64,000 bases of DNA from Schizochytrium sp. CCTCC M209059 (taxonomy: Eukaryota > Sar > Bigyra > Thraustochytrida > Thraustochytriidae), in NCBI GenBank assembly GCA_000818945.1, contig KN805423.1, positions 10,153 through 74,152 of the forward strand. The letters are read 5' to 3'. This document shows positions 9,929-20,356 of this stretch, in pieces. A model generated the notes under the pieces. That model saw nothing but the letters and a program-made list of their open reading frames with translations, had not been told where the DNA came from and did no database searches. How positions within the stretch are numbered: position 1 is the first letter of the stretch; each line of letters starts with the position of its first letter. The position numbers and the translations under genes were made by a program.

Positions 9929-12310
9929 CCTCTCGCCGCCGCGAGGCCGGACCTCGCCGCCTTCTTTCCCTCCGCGCTACGCTACGCCGCGCAGCGCCTC
10001 GCCTCGCCTCGCCTCGCCTCGCGCGCTGTGAAGGCGTCCTCGAGGTCGCGCAGGTGCGCCTTGGTGGCGCGCTCGCCCGCGTCGTGATCCCCGTCGGGCT
10101 TCGCTCGCTCGGCGCGCCTCGACGGCCGCGCGCGCGGGAAGGGCGCGGGACAGACAGGCAGAGATAGAGAGACAGACATAGAGAGAGAGAGACAGAGAGA
10201 CAGGCAGACAGGCAGAGAGAACGACGCAGAGAGGCAGGAGGGAGGGAAGGGCGGCGCGCACTTGCGCAGCGGCGATAGCCCACTTGCGGCGCGGCGCGCA
10301 AGTACGGAATGCGGCGCAAGTCGGGAATGGTGGCGGCGCAAGTGCAGAATGCAAGTGCAGAATGCAGGCCGCAAGTGCGTGCTCGCCCGCGGTAGCGGCG
10401 GCCTAGGGGGGGGCTAGGCCCGCCGCCTCGACGAGTGACAGACAGAGAGATAGATGATCGATCATCACGACGAATGAATGAATGAATGAATGAATGCATG
10501 CATGAAACCAGGGCGTCAAAAAGGGGGAATCAAGGCCGGCCGTCCGGGGAACAGGGGGCAAAAGCGTCCCCGAGCCAAGCCGCAGCGCAGAGCCCGAGAC
10601 GGCGCGCGGGGACGCGCAGACAGAGAGAAGACGGCGCGCGAGGACGCGCAGACAGAAGACGGCGCGCGAGGACGCGGAGCGCGCGGGCGCGCGGCGCGCC
10701 TGGCGCGGCAGCGGCGGGGAAGGGCGCGCGCANNNNNNNNNNNNNNNNNNNNNNNNNNNNNNNNNNNNNNNNNNNNNNNNNNNNNNNNNNNNNNNNNNNN
10801 NNNNNNNNNNNNNNNNNNNNNNNNNNNNNNNNNNNNNNNNNNNNNNNNNNNNNNNNNNNNNNNNNNNNNNNNNNNNNNNNNNNNNNNNNNNNNNNNNNNN
10901 NNNNNNNNNNNNNNNNNNNNNNNNNNNNNNNNNNNNNNNNNNNNNNNNNNNNNNNNNNNNNNNNNNNNNNNNNNNNNNNNNNNNNNGGAAGGGCGCGCGC
11001 AGCGCCGCAGCGGACGGGCGCGCGGCGGGCCCCTCCAGGACGGCGCGGGAGGGCTCAAGCACGGCGCACTTGGGAGGATGGATCGACGGGGCGCGCGATG
11101 ATTATCGCACGGCATGGCGAGCGCGCAACCACGGCGCCAGCGCCGGCGAGGAGGACGACAAGGACGCGACGCGCGTGGTGCAGGCGGCGGCGGAGGGCGC
11201 CGGCCGGCCTGGCGGAGCTGCGCGAGGCAGCTCGGGCCGCCTGCGGAGGCGGAACGAAGACGAAGCCGCAGCAGCGTCGATCGGCCCCGTGCACGCGGCA
11301 GACCCGCGGAGACGGGGACCTCGAGCACGATAAACCGTGCTGTGTGCTGTGCGCGCTGCAGCTGCCGCGCGCGAGTTCCTCCTGGCCGCCAGCGGGTTGG
11401 AGGATGAAGCGCTCGTGAGGCGGGACGGAACGGACGCGGAGCCGCTCGAAGCGAGCGGGCTGCCGAGCGAGCTTGCAGGCAAGCGACGATCTTGCGGATG
11501 ACGCCATTTACAAGGCGCGTGTCGTGAGCGCCTCTGAGACTCACGCGCTGCTGCACTGCGACGAGGCCGTCGAGTCGAGCGCGCTGCAGCCGCTGCCGCA
11601 CGCGGACGCGTGCAGTGCAGTGCGGTGCAATACAATCCAATGCAATGCAATGCAAAGCAGTGCGAGGCAAAAGCCCCGAGTCGCGGAAGTAATGAGAGCG
11701 CGAGTGCGTGCGCACCGCGACTGCGACCACCAGCAGCCGGCACTGTCAACAGCGCCGAGTAGGAAGCATAAATAACCGACGATGACCAAGGAAACGAGGG
11801 GTTGTCGGCCCGGTCAGCTCGCGGAGCGCAATCATCGGCGTACACCGGAGAGCTATCCTAGAGCTTTCTCTCTCCTGAGCGAGCGACAACCGCGCACTAC
11901 CTGCGGAGCGCTCAGCCACGCGCGACCTGTCACTCGGATCGATCCGTCGATCCATTGATCGATGCATCGTTGATGGCGACTGCGGCCGTCACTCGTATTC
12001 GCATTCGCCATCGCCGTGCCGTGCCGGCCGCTGTCTGTCGCCATGGTCAGTGGCGGAAGCGGCCATGGCCAAGTTGGCACATCTTGCATGCAAGTCCGAG
12101 TCCGGCCGGTTCGAGCGCGAAGTCTCCAGGTCGGGTAGGGAAATAAGACTGCACCACCCGCCTCGGATGCGTATTTTTAAAAAATAAAAAACAAGACTCG
12201 GATGGCAAGGATGATCTTCGTTCTTTTCTTTCTCTCTCTTGCCTCTCTGTTTCTGCAGAGAAAGTCAGTCCTTGTTCGTTCGTTCTTCGCGCTGCCGGCC
12301 TCGCGCGACG
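9929..12310. repeat. Repeat-rich spacer around an assembly gap
   Basis: No convincing gene; the long open frames here are products of GC-rich repeats or run through Ns. Visible elements, left to right: CCTCG pentamers at about 9998-10022; GACAGA/GAGA tracts at about 10142-10225; a degenerate ~20-bp repeat with core GCGCAAGTnCnGAATG at about 10281-10375; (GAAT)n at 10472-10496; three ~30-bp units with core GACGGCGCGCGAGGACGCG at about 10598-10680; and the gap. After the gap come a TGCAG/TGCAA-type array at about 11600-11660 and the leader of the SNF8 gene. Confidence 0.6.
10733..10986. other. Assembly gap (254 N)
   Basis: A run of 254 Ns. The same 15-nt string (GGAAGGGCGCGCGCA) ends the left flank at 10718-10732 and begins the right flank at 10987-11001. 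This suggests the gap sits inside a tandem repeat that did not assemble. Confidence 0.95.
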
Positions 12311-13057
12311 ATGCGGCGCAACGTAGGCGTGGCGCGCGCGGTGCGCGCCCGCAAGGAGCGCGATGCGTACCAAGGCAAGGGCGCGGAGCTGAATCGCGCC
12401 AACTTGGAGCACTTTCAAACGCAAATGGCCGCCTTCAAAAGGGAGCTGGAAAACTTTGCCGTCAAGCACAAGAGGCAGATCAACAAGGACCCCGAGTTCC
12501 GTAACAAATTCCAAAACATGTGCAGCAAGGTCGGCGTTGACCCACTCGCCAGCAACAAGGGCTTCTGGGCCGAGGTCCTGGGTGTCGGAAGCTTCTTTTA
12601 CGAGCTTGGCGTGCAAATCATTCACGTTTGCCTCGCCACGCGCGACGCCAATGGCGGCATCATCCAGTTTGAAGATCTGCTTCAATATCTACGGAAAATC
12701 AGGCAGCGGGCCGGCCGCGAGACGCAACAGATCTCCGAAGAGGACGTCCAGCGCGCCATCGCCTCGCTCGAGCCCCTTGGCAACGGCCTTCGCACGGTCA
12801 AGGTGGGGCCGCGCCAAATGCTCGTCTCCGTGCCCATGGAGCTCTCTCCGGACCATACGACCGTTCTTGAGGCTGCGCAAACGCACGCTGGTGTTCTTTC
12901 CATACCCGTAGTGCAGCGCGATCTCGGTTGGTCGCAGGAACGGGCTGCGCGCGTCCTGGACGCTCTCCAAGCACAGGGCATGACCTGGGTCGACAAGCAG
13001 ACAAAAGACGGCGTCCCGGCCTACGAGTTTCCTTCTATACAGCTTAACCTCATGTAA
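12311..13057 (+). CDS. SNF8: ESCRT-II subunit SNF8/VPS22 (EAP30)
   Basis: Core subunit of ESCRT-II, which acts at endosomes in sorting ubiquitinated cargo into multivesicular bodies. The predicted protein is 248 residues, about the usual family length. The ATG at 12311 gives the typical basic N-terminus (MRRNVGVARAV). Next come a helical segment and the EAP30 signature (FKRELENFAVKH, KVGVDPLASNKGFWAEVLGVG, FYELGVQI). Two winged-helix-like modules follow at the C-terminus (ISEEDVQRAIASLEPLGNG and VQRDLGWSQERA...VDALQAQGMTWVD). The upstream in-frame ATG at 12239 would add an untypical Ser/Cys-rich leader, so I rejected it. The 3' end is close to that of the oppositely oriented BTB-GTPase gene. 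Confidence 0.95.
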   Translation: MRRNVGVARAVRARKERDAYQGKGAELNRANLEHFQTQMAAFKRELENFAVKHKRQINKDPEFRNKFQNMCSKVGVDPLASNKGFWAEVLGVGSFFYELGVQIIHVCLATRDANGGIIQFEDLLQYLRKIRQRAGRETQQISEEDVQRAIASLEPLGNGLRTVKVGPRQMLVSVPMELSPDHTTVLEAAQTHAGVLSIPVVQRDLGWSQERAARVLDALQAQGMTWVDKQTKDGVPAYEFPSIQLNLM

Positions 13058-13230
13058 CATGGAATGCCCCCCCCCCCCCTTCTCTGCCTTGGACCTCAAC
13101 AATGCAATCTGGAATTCGAAAACAAAACATTTAATTATCAACGAAGAAAGAAGGAAGATACTCGGAATGGCAGCAAAGCTGCATTCACTCACCATCCTTT
13201 TTCCTTTCCATTACTTTCTCTCTTTCCTCT

Positions 13231-15531
13231 CTATGAGAGAGAACATCCAAAGCTCATGGTCTTGCGCGCAACGCCAACGACCCCAGCGACCTGCTGGACG
13301 TACTCGCTGTCGCTATAATTTCGTCGAGCAAGCTTGTGTGTCACCTTCTTGGACATTTCTGTCAAGATACGCCCCAGACGCTGTCGTCGCTGACGGTCGC
13401 GCGCGGCATCCTCAAGCAGACCAAGGTGTTCATTGCGATGCTGAATGAGATCAAAGGCCAGCTTCTTGAGCGTGTCGCGGTCGTGGCGCAAGAATTGCAT
13501 CTCCACAGTAGGAACGACGTGACGACCCTTTTCGAGCGCACGAATAGCTTCCGTGCGGTAATAGCGGTACATGACCTCAATGTAGGGCTCGAGGGTGCCC
13601 TCTGCGCGCTGTTCCTGCTGCTCGGCATCGAGATTGAAAGCCCACACGATGCGCGAGTCGAAAAAGGCCAAAACCGAGACCAGCTTGGTAAAAGCCGTAT
13701 CCTCGCTATCGCCTGCGAGTGCATCTGTCAAGTACACTGTGTACGCCTCGTAAAGCTCAGCGTACGAGGGCGGTTCCTCTGTGATTTCCTCGATCGAACT
13801 CGCTCTTCTCCACCGACGCCGCCACTTGTACAGTGGCTTGTTCCACTCTGCCATGACGTTGTTCGAGTTCCACTTGGTGAAGCACAGAAAACACGTACTT
13901 TGCAGCTCTTGAAAGAGTTCTGTAAAGGTGAGGTAGTTCCCTACGATGGCGGGCGTGGCGCGTTCGCGCAGGTCCATGGCCATGAGCACGTTACTGATCA
14001 CCTGCATGCGGTTGATGGCGTTGGTGGAAAGCATAATCTGCTCAAGGAGCTCGACATCAGTGACACATGTATCCGCGCCAAGGCCCTGCGTGTCAATGTA
14101 CGACATGAGGTGTCCATCTACGCGGCCATCGCGAAGATGACTTCCTCTGGTACCCTGAGCTTGGCCACCCGACACCTTGCACACGTCTGCAGAGTTAAGA
14201 ATGGTTTGCATCGTCGAAGACTTGCCAGCGCCGCTGTTGCCGACGATGATTAGGTTGAAGCTGAGCTCGGGGGCATGCGCAGGATCGCTCCAGTGACTCT
14301 TGCGGTCTTTGTTGAGGATGAGCGCTTTGCTGATTTCGAGCTCAATACGGCGCACTTCGATGCGCATCTTTTCTTTCATTTTGCCAGCTTTGCTCATTTT
14401 CTTGAGAAGGCTTTCCTTTTCTGCCTCAAGAGCGCGGACCACGTTCGCAGTGTCCTGGTCTACATTTGCCAGAGCTTCCTCGCGCAAAACAACCAAGACG
14501 GGCTCGAAGCGAAGATGGCGCGCGGAATCTAGCATTTCCTGGAAAGCCTCGGAACCATAGTCGGGAATCTTGGGAAGTGTCGCTCGTGCAGCCTCTATGA
14601 GGTCCTTGCGCGGAGACCGCAAGATGCGCATGCAGACTTGTGCAAATTCCGGGTTCTGGTCCACAAACATATGGCCATCCTTGTCATGAAGACAGGTCTC
14701 TTCGCCTCGCGCGTATGCTGCGAGTAACCAATCTACACGGCCAATGGTCTCCATTGTCGACGCAATCATCTTGCCTCCGATGTTAAAGTGAATGACCTTT
14801 TCCACGTTGTTTTCAAGCTTGCGCTTGATGCTAGATAGTGGGCTAGTGGTGCTTTGTGAGTTGCCTGCGGTCTTCTGGTTCTCTGCGTCGGCGAACGCAG
14901 CAGAGTCCTCGGTGGGTCGAAGTGCGTTTTGTTTGATGTCACTTTCGCTGCTCGATTCCTTGTTGGCGAAGTCAGCGCTCTCAGTGTCCCAATCGGCCTC
15001 GTCTTGATCATCTTCGTCCAGTCCCGGTACGTCCGAAGACATGAGAGTAGTCTTTCCCGAGTTGAGCTCGATGGTCTTTTCAGAAAGCTCAATGTCTCCC
15101 CAGTCTTCATCCTGAGCGTCCTCGCCAGTAAGGCCATTTTCGCTCGTGACGGCTTCGCGGAAGCGCTCCAGAACCGCCTCCGAGTCGAGGGTTTTGGTAG
15201 AGAGGTCAATCTCGGATGGGTCCACGGCCACGTCCCATTCTTCGGCCGCGGTCTCGCGAAATTGCGCGAGCAGCGCTGCGGCGGCATCGTTCTTGCCACT
15301 GGCTTCGTGCAAATCGTTCTTCTCGCCCTTGGCGTTCTTCAAGTTGTCGTCGAGAGGCTGGGCCGGCTTGCTGAGGCCCCCGCACAAGGGGACCTCGATG
15401 CCGACGTCTTTCTCAGCAAGCTTCGCGGCCTCCGCATTGGCCTTGCCGCTAAAGCCCGCGACATTCACCACTGCGGTGGTCTCCCGCTGCCCCCTGGCAT
15501 CCGAGGCCGCGACCGCGACGGCGTCCGCCAT
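13231..15531 (-). CDS. BTB (KCTD-type) and AIG1/GIMAP-like GTPase fusion
   Basis: Predicted 766-residue protein from the ATG at 15529-15531. The first ~240 residues are acidic and low-complexity. Residues ~245-340 look like a T1/KCTD-type BTB domain (VIHFNIGG near the start, then FVDQNPEFAQVCMRILRS). A charged helical linker (~350-405) leads to a P-loop GTPase. Its Walker A is GNSGAGKSST near 431-440 and its G3 motif is DTQG near 480. A possible G4 sits in FLCFTKWN. The remaining ~200 residues are helical and basic. The spacing of G1 and G3 and the IIVGNSGAGKSS strand fit AIG1/GIMAP/IAN-type septin-like GTPases, but the exact subfamily is uncertain. BTB would be expected to oligomerise the GTPase. 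The C-terminus keeps several basic helices of unknown role. Confidence 0.8.
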   Translation of the reverse strand: MADAVAVAASDARGQRETTAVVNVAGFSGKANAEAAKLAEKDVGIEVPLCGGLSKPAQPLDDNLKNAKGEKNDLHEASGKNDAAAALLAQFRETAAEEWDVAVDPSEIDLSTKTLDSEAVLERFREAVTSENGLTGEDAQDEDWGDIELSEKTIELNSGKTTLMSSDVPGLDEDDQDEADWDTESADFANKESSSESDIKQNALRPTEDSAAFADAENQKTAGNSQSTTSPLSSIKRKLENNVEKVIHFNIGGKMIASTMETIGRVDWLLAAYARGEETCLHDKDGHMFVDQNPEFAQVCMRILRSPRKDLIEAARATLPKIPDYGSEAFQEMLDSARHLRFEPVLVVLREEALANVDQDTANVVRALEAEKESLLKKMSKAGKMKEKMRIEVRRIELEISKALILNKDRKSHWSDPAHAPELSFNLIIVGNSGAGKSSTMQTILNSADVCKVSGGQAQGTRGSHLRDGRVDGHLMSYIDTQGLGADTCVTDVELLEQIMLSTNAINRMQVISNVLMAMDLRERATPAIVGNYLTFTELFQELQSTCFLCFTKWNSNNVMAEWNKPLYKWRRRWRRASSIEEITEEPPSYAELYEAYTVYLTDALAGDSEDTAFTKLVSVLAFFDSRIVWAFNLDAEQQEQRAEGTLEPYIEVMYRYYRTEAIRALEKGRHVVPTVEMQFLRHDRDTLKKLAFDLIQHRNEHLGLLEDAARDRQRRQRLGRILTEMSKKVTHKLARRNYSDSEYVQQVAGVVGVARKTMSFGCSLS

Positions 15532-17027
15532 CGTCCCCAGCGACCGGTCGCACGCAGGCTGTCGAAAGCAAGTGCCACTTCCCCAACTCGCTCCTCTCCG
15601 GGCGACCGCGCGAGCAGGCAGGCGGGCAGGCGGCCAGCGCACGCACGCAGGCAGGCACGCCTGAGGACCCTGCGCGACTCGCTCTACTCGCGACGACTCG
15701 ACTCGGGTCTGGCCGCGGCACGCGACGCCCGTCTGCCGCACGCCGCGGCCCTCGACCAAGGCCCGTGCCGCGCTCGCACTTTCGGCTTGGCTGTTAGTCG
15801 CTTATAGTAATACTGCTACGGCTACGACCCGTAGCAGTACGTACTATAGGCCTAGAGGAAAGAAATGACTACGGCCTGAGGTGATGCGAAAAGTGACCGG
15901 TAAGAAGCGCTGCTGCCAGTGCCAGTAGAGTGCCGCCCCCAGTAGCGACCGAAAGGTAGGGCTAGTGTACGTATGCCTCGTGCAGCACATACGCCATGGA
16001 TGGAGACTTGGGCTTGCGAGAGAACGTGGTGTTCTGATTTGACTTGGCTTGACTTGACTTGACTTGACTTGACTTGCTATGAATGCGGCAGAGAAATGGC
16101 AATGTCAGTCAGAGAAATTCATGAGTTCTTTCCATCGAGTTGGAGGCAAAGAAAGCAAATATTTTGAATGCATGCATTCGTAGCACAGTTCGCGCTCTTC
16201 GTCCACACTCCACGGAGCGACAAGGTGTATATTCCCATGAGAAGCGAAATGTGGTGCAAGACTCAGAGTGACAGCTATTGCAATAAAGAGACAGACGAAC
16301 CTATGACGCCGCTGCGACAGCTCTCACGAAACAAGAGACATGCTCGACAAAAAGTTCATGCGCTTTCAAGTGCGTGACGGTCAAGGTTCTACACGACGCT
16401 ATGCACACAAAGAAAGCTGTCTCCACGGCCACGGGCAGCTTTGGCAAAGCAATTCTTCTCGAAAAATCTGGCAACGCCCTGACTCTCTGCGCAGTTAACA
16501 TTGAAGCCGTCCAGCTCGGGGCATCATCGCCGCATCAGGCCAGAGGAGATGATGGTCCACACAACTCATGGAGATCACTCATTGGCTTGATCTCTCTCCG
16601 CCACCACCATCCGCAATGCGCAAACCCTATCTATGCCAGAACCATCGCTTTCGCTCGCATCTGCAGCATGCGGCGCGGCAAGTCGCGGCGCGATAGCCGA
16701 CCTGTCGTTCGCCGTTGCGGCGTCGAACTCCGCGTTCGGGGTCTCTGGAGTTCGGGGCTTGCAAGCTGACCGTCCAACAGCAACCAACCCGTGCTTGCTG
16801 GAGGAGAGACTCGGACGAGGGAGAGAGACCTTGCTTGGCAAGTCCGGAACCCAAAGTCTGGCCGCCTTGCGCGCGAGAGGGGTCGCCGCGCAGCGCGAGC
16901 CTGCGGACAGCGGCAGACGGAGAGCGAGCAAGAGCTTGCGGTCCGCGCGACAACGCGGGAGCGAGCGAGCGAGAAGGGTCTCCGGAAGGTCGGTCCAGCG
17001 AGGAGCAGAGCTGAGCCTCTTGGAAAG
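15532..17027. other. Divergent promoter region with hairpin and TTGAC repeat
   Basis: Separates two divergently transcribed genes. Contains a perfect 11-bp inverted repeat (15811-15821 and 15829-15839, 7-nt loop) and a CTTGA pentanucleotide run at about 16037-16077. Open frames on both strands at 16570-17020 overlap the leader of the next gene and lack coding character. No RNA gene recognised. Confidence 0.5.
15811..15839. other. Perfect 11-bp inverted repeat (hairpin)
   Basis: TACTGCTACGG at 15811-15821 is followed after CTACGAC by its exact reverse complement at 15829-15839. It lies about 280 bp upstream of the BTB-GTPase start codon. It could be a regulatory palindrome or RNA hairpin; the function is unknown. 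Confidence 0.6.
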
Positions 17028-17855
17028 ATGAACAGCGCAGGGGCTGCCGCCACGGCTGCGAGAGGGTTCGCGCCCGGGGCGACGGACCGCACGGCTACAT
17101 TTTCGACGATTTGGAACACGACGTACTCGATGCGCGGCATGACGGCCATGCTTAAGACGCCGTCGCTGTGGAGAATGATCATTTGTCCCATCATCATGGC
17201 GGTGATCTCTTCGATTGCCATCTTCATCGTGCTCATGGCCACCGTCTTCCCTGCGCAGGCACACGCAATGCACAACGGAACACGGATGAGTATGGCGTGG
17301 TCTTGGTTCGTCTCGTTTGTTGTAACCATCGCCGAGACGGCGCTCATCGTGACAATTGTCTTTGTTGCGATCTTTGCTGATCTCCAGCAGCGCGTCTTTG
17401 ACAAGACGTACGACATGCGCAAGTCCACAGAGGCGTCCATGAGCCAGAAGCGCCGCGAGCGCTGCTGCCCATGCTGCTCGGGCTGCAACTATCTGCTTGT
17501 CCTACGCATCACTCTCCTCATTGTCACATCGCCGCTCAACATTGTCCCGCTTTTGGGTCAGTGGGTCTGGTCACTCATCAATGGCAACTTTTACGCGTGG
17601 TCATTGCACGAGGACTACTTTATGCTGCACGGCATCACGAACTATCACGACCAGCACCGCATCGTACGTCGTCACGCCTTTTACACATCCTTTGGCACGA
17701 CCTCGATGTTTCTCGAGACAATCCCCTTTGGCGTGGGCACTTTTTTCATGTTCGCGAACGCGGCGGGAGCTGCAATCTACGCTGCTGAGCGCGAGCCTGC
17801 ATTGCAATTTTTACGCAGCAAGGGGGAGGAGGTCGATGGAATCACCATGGCCTGA
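17028..17855 (+). CDS. EI24/RRT8-like multi-pass membrane protein
   Basis: Predicted 275-residue membrane protein starting at the ATG at 17028; the upstream in-frame extension is Arg-rich and not convincing. Hydrophobic segments lie at about residues 47-65 (IICPIIMAVISSIAIFIVLM), 88-115 and 160-185, with a weaker one near 230-255. A basic Cys-rich loop (RRERCCPCCSGC) sits between segments 2 and 3. The LLIVTSPLNIVPLLGQ segment followed by YAWSLHEDYF resembles the EI24/CysZ/RRT8 superfamily, in which such a Pro-containing hairpin is typical. Members act at the ER or lipid droplets, but the role here is unknown. The C-terminus is soluble and acidic. Confidence 0.6.
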   Translation: MNSAGAAATAARGFAPGATDRTATFSTIWNTTYSMRGMTAMLKTPSLWRMIICPIIMAVISSIAIFIVLMATVFPAQAHAMHNGTRMSMAWSWFVSFVVTIAETALIVTIVFVAIFADLQQRVFDKTYDMRKSTEASMSQKRRERCCPCCSGCNYLLVLRITLLIVTSPLNIVPLLGQWVWSLINGNFYAWSLHEDYFMLHGITNYHDQHRIVRRHAFYTSFGTTSMFLETIPFGVGTFFMFANAAGAAIYAAEREPALQFLRSKGEEVDGITMA

Positions 17856-20356
17856 GTCAATAAGTTGTCGACCAGAGGACGAATAAACGATCGAGTGAAT
17901 GATCAATCGAGTCACCACGCGATCGATCTCTGTTCCGTTTTTGTCTTTCATTTCTTTTCTTTTTTTAACTTCCTTTGCTTGGATCCATAACACGGTTCAT
18001 GTGAAGTAGACCTAGACCGTCACGGAGTATGACATTGATATAAGTTACGAAGAGATTTAAGTTCAACCAGAGATTTCAGAAATTCTAAAAATCAGGGTCT
18101 ATGACGGCGATCCTAGCAAAAACCTAAAAGTCCGTGGTCGACAAGACACGCGAGACTTTCATTGCGGTGCATGTTCTGGGCGTCACTCTCCATGAGAACA
18201 ATCCAGGTGACCTGGTCCAAAACTTTGCGATGAGGGACAGCGGGAACATTCATCTCACCCGTTTCCGGAACGCTACCAGGTTGCTGATCGTGCAAATGAT
18301 TTGCAAGACTTCGAAAAGCACTTTCTTTCTCCCTGACTGACTGCTGGAAATTCTCTCCCTTTGTTGCTTGCAAAATGGTTACATTCTGCGGCATAGGATG
18401 GATCCCACTGCCCAAAGAGTTCGCGATTTGTACGACGATGTTTTCGCTAGTCGTACCAGCTCCAAGATGGAGCATTTGAAGAGCAAGCGCGAGATTGCTG
18501 AGCACCCATACATGCAACCCGTCGCTGCGGACAGCCTAGTCCTTCTTGGCGCGTCTTGGGAATGGACCAAACTTCGTTTATCTTCGATTGAAGCGTTTCG
18601 AAGCCTTTCGAGGCGCCATTGCGGTGTTTGACACGACTCTCACCTGCTAGAGTCGAAGGGATTGCATCGTCTACTACTACAGACGAATGAATTACTTTGA
18701 TTCAATCATCGCCTATACCCTCTTACTATACTCTGGCTCAGTCACTCAAAATCGCTGTGCTGTTGGCTGACCATGACTGACAAGCTGGCCAGCCACCATC
18801 AGCGTGAGCGTGCGACGAGGGCAAAGATCGTGCTCGCGGTATAATCATTTTTTCGTTTGTGCAAGCACGTTGTGCACATGTGCTGGTCGCACTCACACAG
18901 ACTAGCTAGCTAGCTAGCTAGCTATAACTAGTTGCGTCCCAGTACCACCGCCACTGGCACCAGCACCTGTGCTTTGATCCGTGCCAAGCTCCGCCTCCGA
19001 GTCTGCCACGCAGTACATTGTTCCGGTCCGCCGGCGAGCCTGTTGGCCCTCACTCCCTCTCCTCTCCTTTCCTCGTTGCTCGGAGCTGCGACCCAAGCGG
19101 TCGCTGCCGACGTCGTTGCCGGGGCCGTCGATGTCCAGCGCACCGTTTTTGTCGAGCTACTTACTACCAGTGGCCCCGGCACGGACAAATCCTCGCGGGA
19201 TCCTCTCTACAGCATGTATACGCGCTCTGCTCTGCAGACCTAGGCGAAGGTGAAGGAGGCGAAGAAGGAGACGGCGAAGACGACGCTGCCGCTGCCGCCG
19301 CGGCCGCCGCTCTTCTGCTGCTCTTCTGCTGCCTCGTTACCCGCCATCTCGCCCTGCAGAAGCAGTGGTACCTCTGGGGCAGGCGAGCAGCGCGTGCACG
19401 CCGGCGTGCGCTAGGGTTTCCCGTACCAACCCTCTAGCGCACGGGCGGTCCGCACCCGAGCCGCCGCAGCCGCACCTTCATTGAGCGGCGGCGGCGGCGT
19501 CCCTGCAAAGCGCGATCTCCGCGCCTGCCCACTCGCAGCTGGCCGGAGCCCTCGCAGCTGGCCGGAGCGGCGCCGCTCTTGGTCCGAGCCTCGAGACCTC
19601 CGCCGGTCCGCGTTGGGCGGAGTGCGTTCGCCTGGACGAGACGAGACCAGACCAGACGGTCCAGCCCGAGAGAGGCACGGCCCGGCGCTTCGCCTCGCAC
19701 GCTCGCTCGCTCGCTCGCTCGCTCCACGCCCACTCCACGCCCGCCCGCACGCACGCACGGGCTGAGCAGTTGCAGCTGCCGCGACGCGAGAGCGCGGGAA
19801 AGCGGAAACGGCGAGGCCCGACCGAGCGGCGCGAGCTCGGAGCGAGCAAGCGAGCTTTCAGCAAGCTTTCATTCAGTAGTGTACGTATAGCGCGCATAAC
19901 CTACCTCGTCGAGGGAGACCTGGTCGGCGACGGCGACGCTTGGGCCAGGCCTCGCGGCTGCCAACGCCAGCGCGACGCGGCCACAGCCCAGGAGCGCAAG
20001 GAGGCGGGTGTTCTTGCGAGGAGCAGACGCGAGCGAGCAAGCAAGCAAGCAAGCAAGCAAACGAAAGCCCCTGCGGTGGAGCTGCAGAAGCTGGGAAAGC
20101 GGCTGCAGGAGGGACACCAACCAGCACCACGACGACGACGACAACGACGACGACGCCGACGGCGTGCAGAAGAGAGATACACGCTGCAGTGCAGTGCTGT
20201 GCTGTGCAGCGCTGCGCAGGTGCAGGTGCAGCGGCGGTGCGGGCGGGCGGGGCCTGGTTGTGCGGTCCGCGCCGAGGCGAGGCCGGTGAGAAGAGCGGAA
20301 GCAGCTGCGACGCCGCACTGCGTTTGCGAGAGCGTTGCAGACCCGAAGGAGGCGGC
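17856..20356. other. Long spacer with tetranucleotide repeats
   Basis: No confidently supported gene in 2.5 kb. The first part (17856-18900) is less GC-rich. A CTAG run lies at about 18901-18923, GCTC at 19701-19724 and GCAA at 20036-20061. A 134-codon minus-strand frame at 18113-18517 is listed separately with low confidence. The last ~500 bp are probably leader sequence of the next gene. Confidence 0.5.
18113..18517 (-). CDS. Possible small hypothetical protein
   Basis: An open frame of 134 codons in an otherwise empty region. The predicted product begins with a short amphipathic, weakly hydrophobic segment and has no recognisable motif. No homologue comes to mind and no repeat or signal supports it. 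It may be chance or a gene relic. Confidence 0.2.
   Translation of the reverse strand: MHVWVLSNLALALQMLHLGAGTTSENIVVQIANSLGSGIHPMPQNVTILQATKGENFQQSVREKESAFRSLANHLHDQQPGSVPETGEMNVPAVPHRKVLDQVTWIVLMESDAQNMHRNESLACLVDHGLLGFC

Noticed and set aside
10403..11730. Very long open frames across the N gap
   Set aside because: Frames run through Ns and GC-rich repeats on both strands; no protein character.
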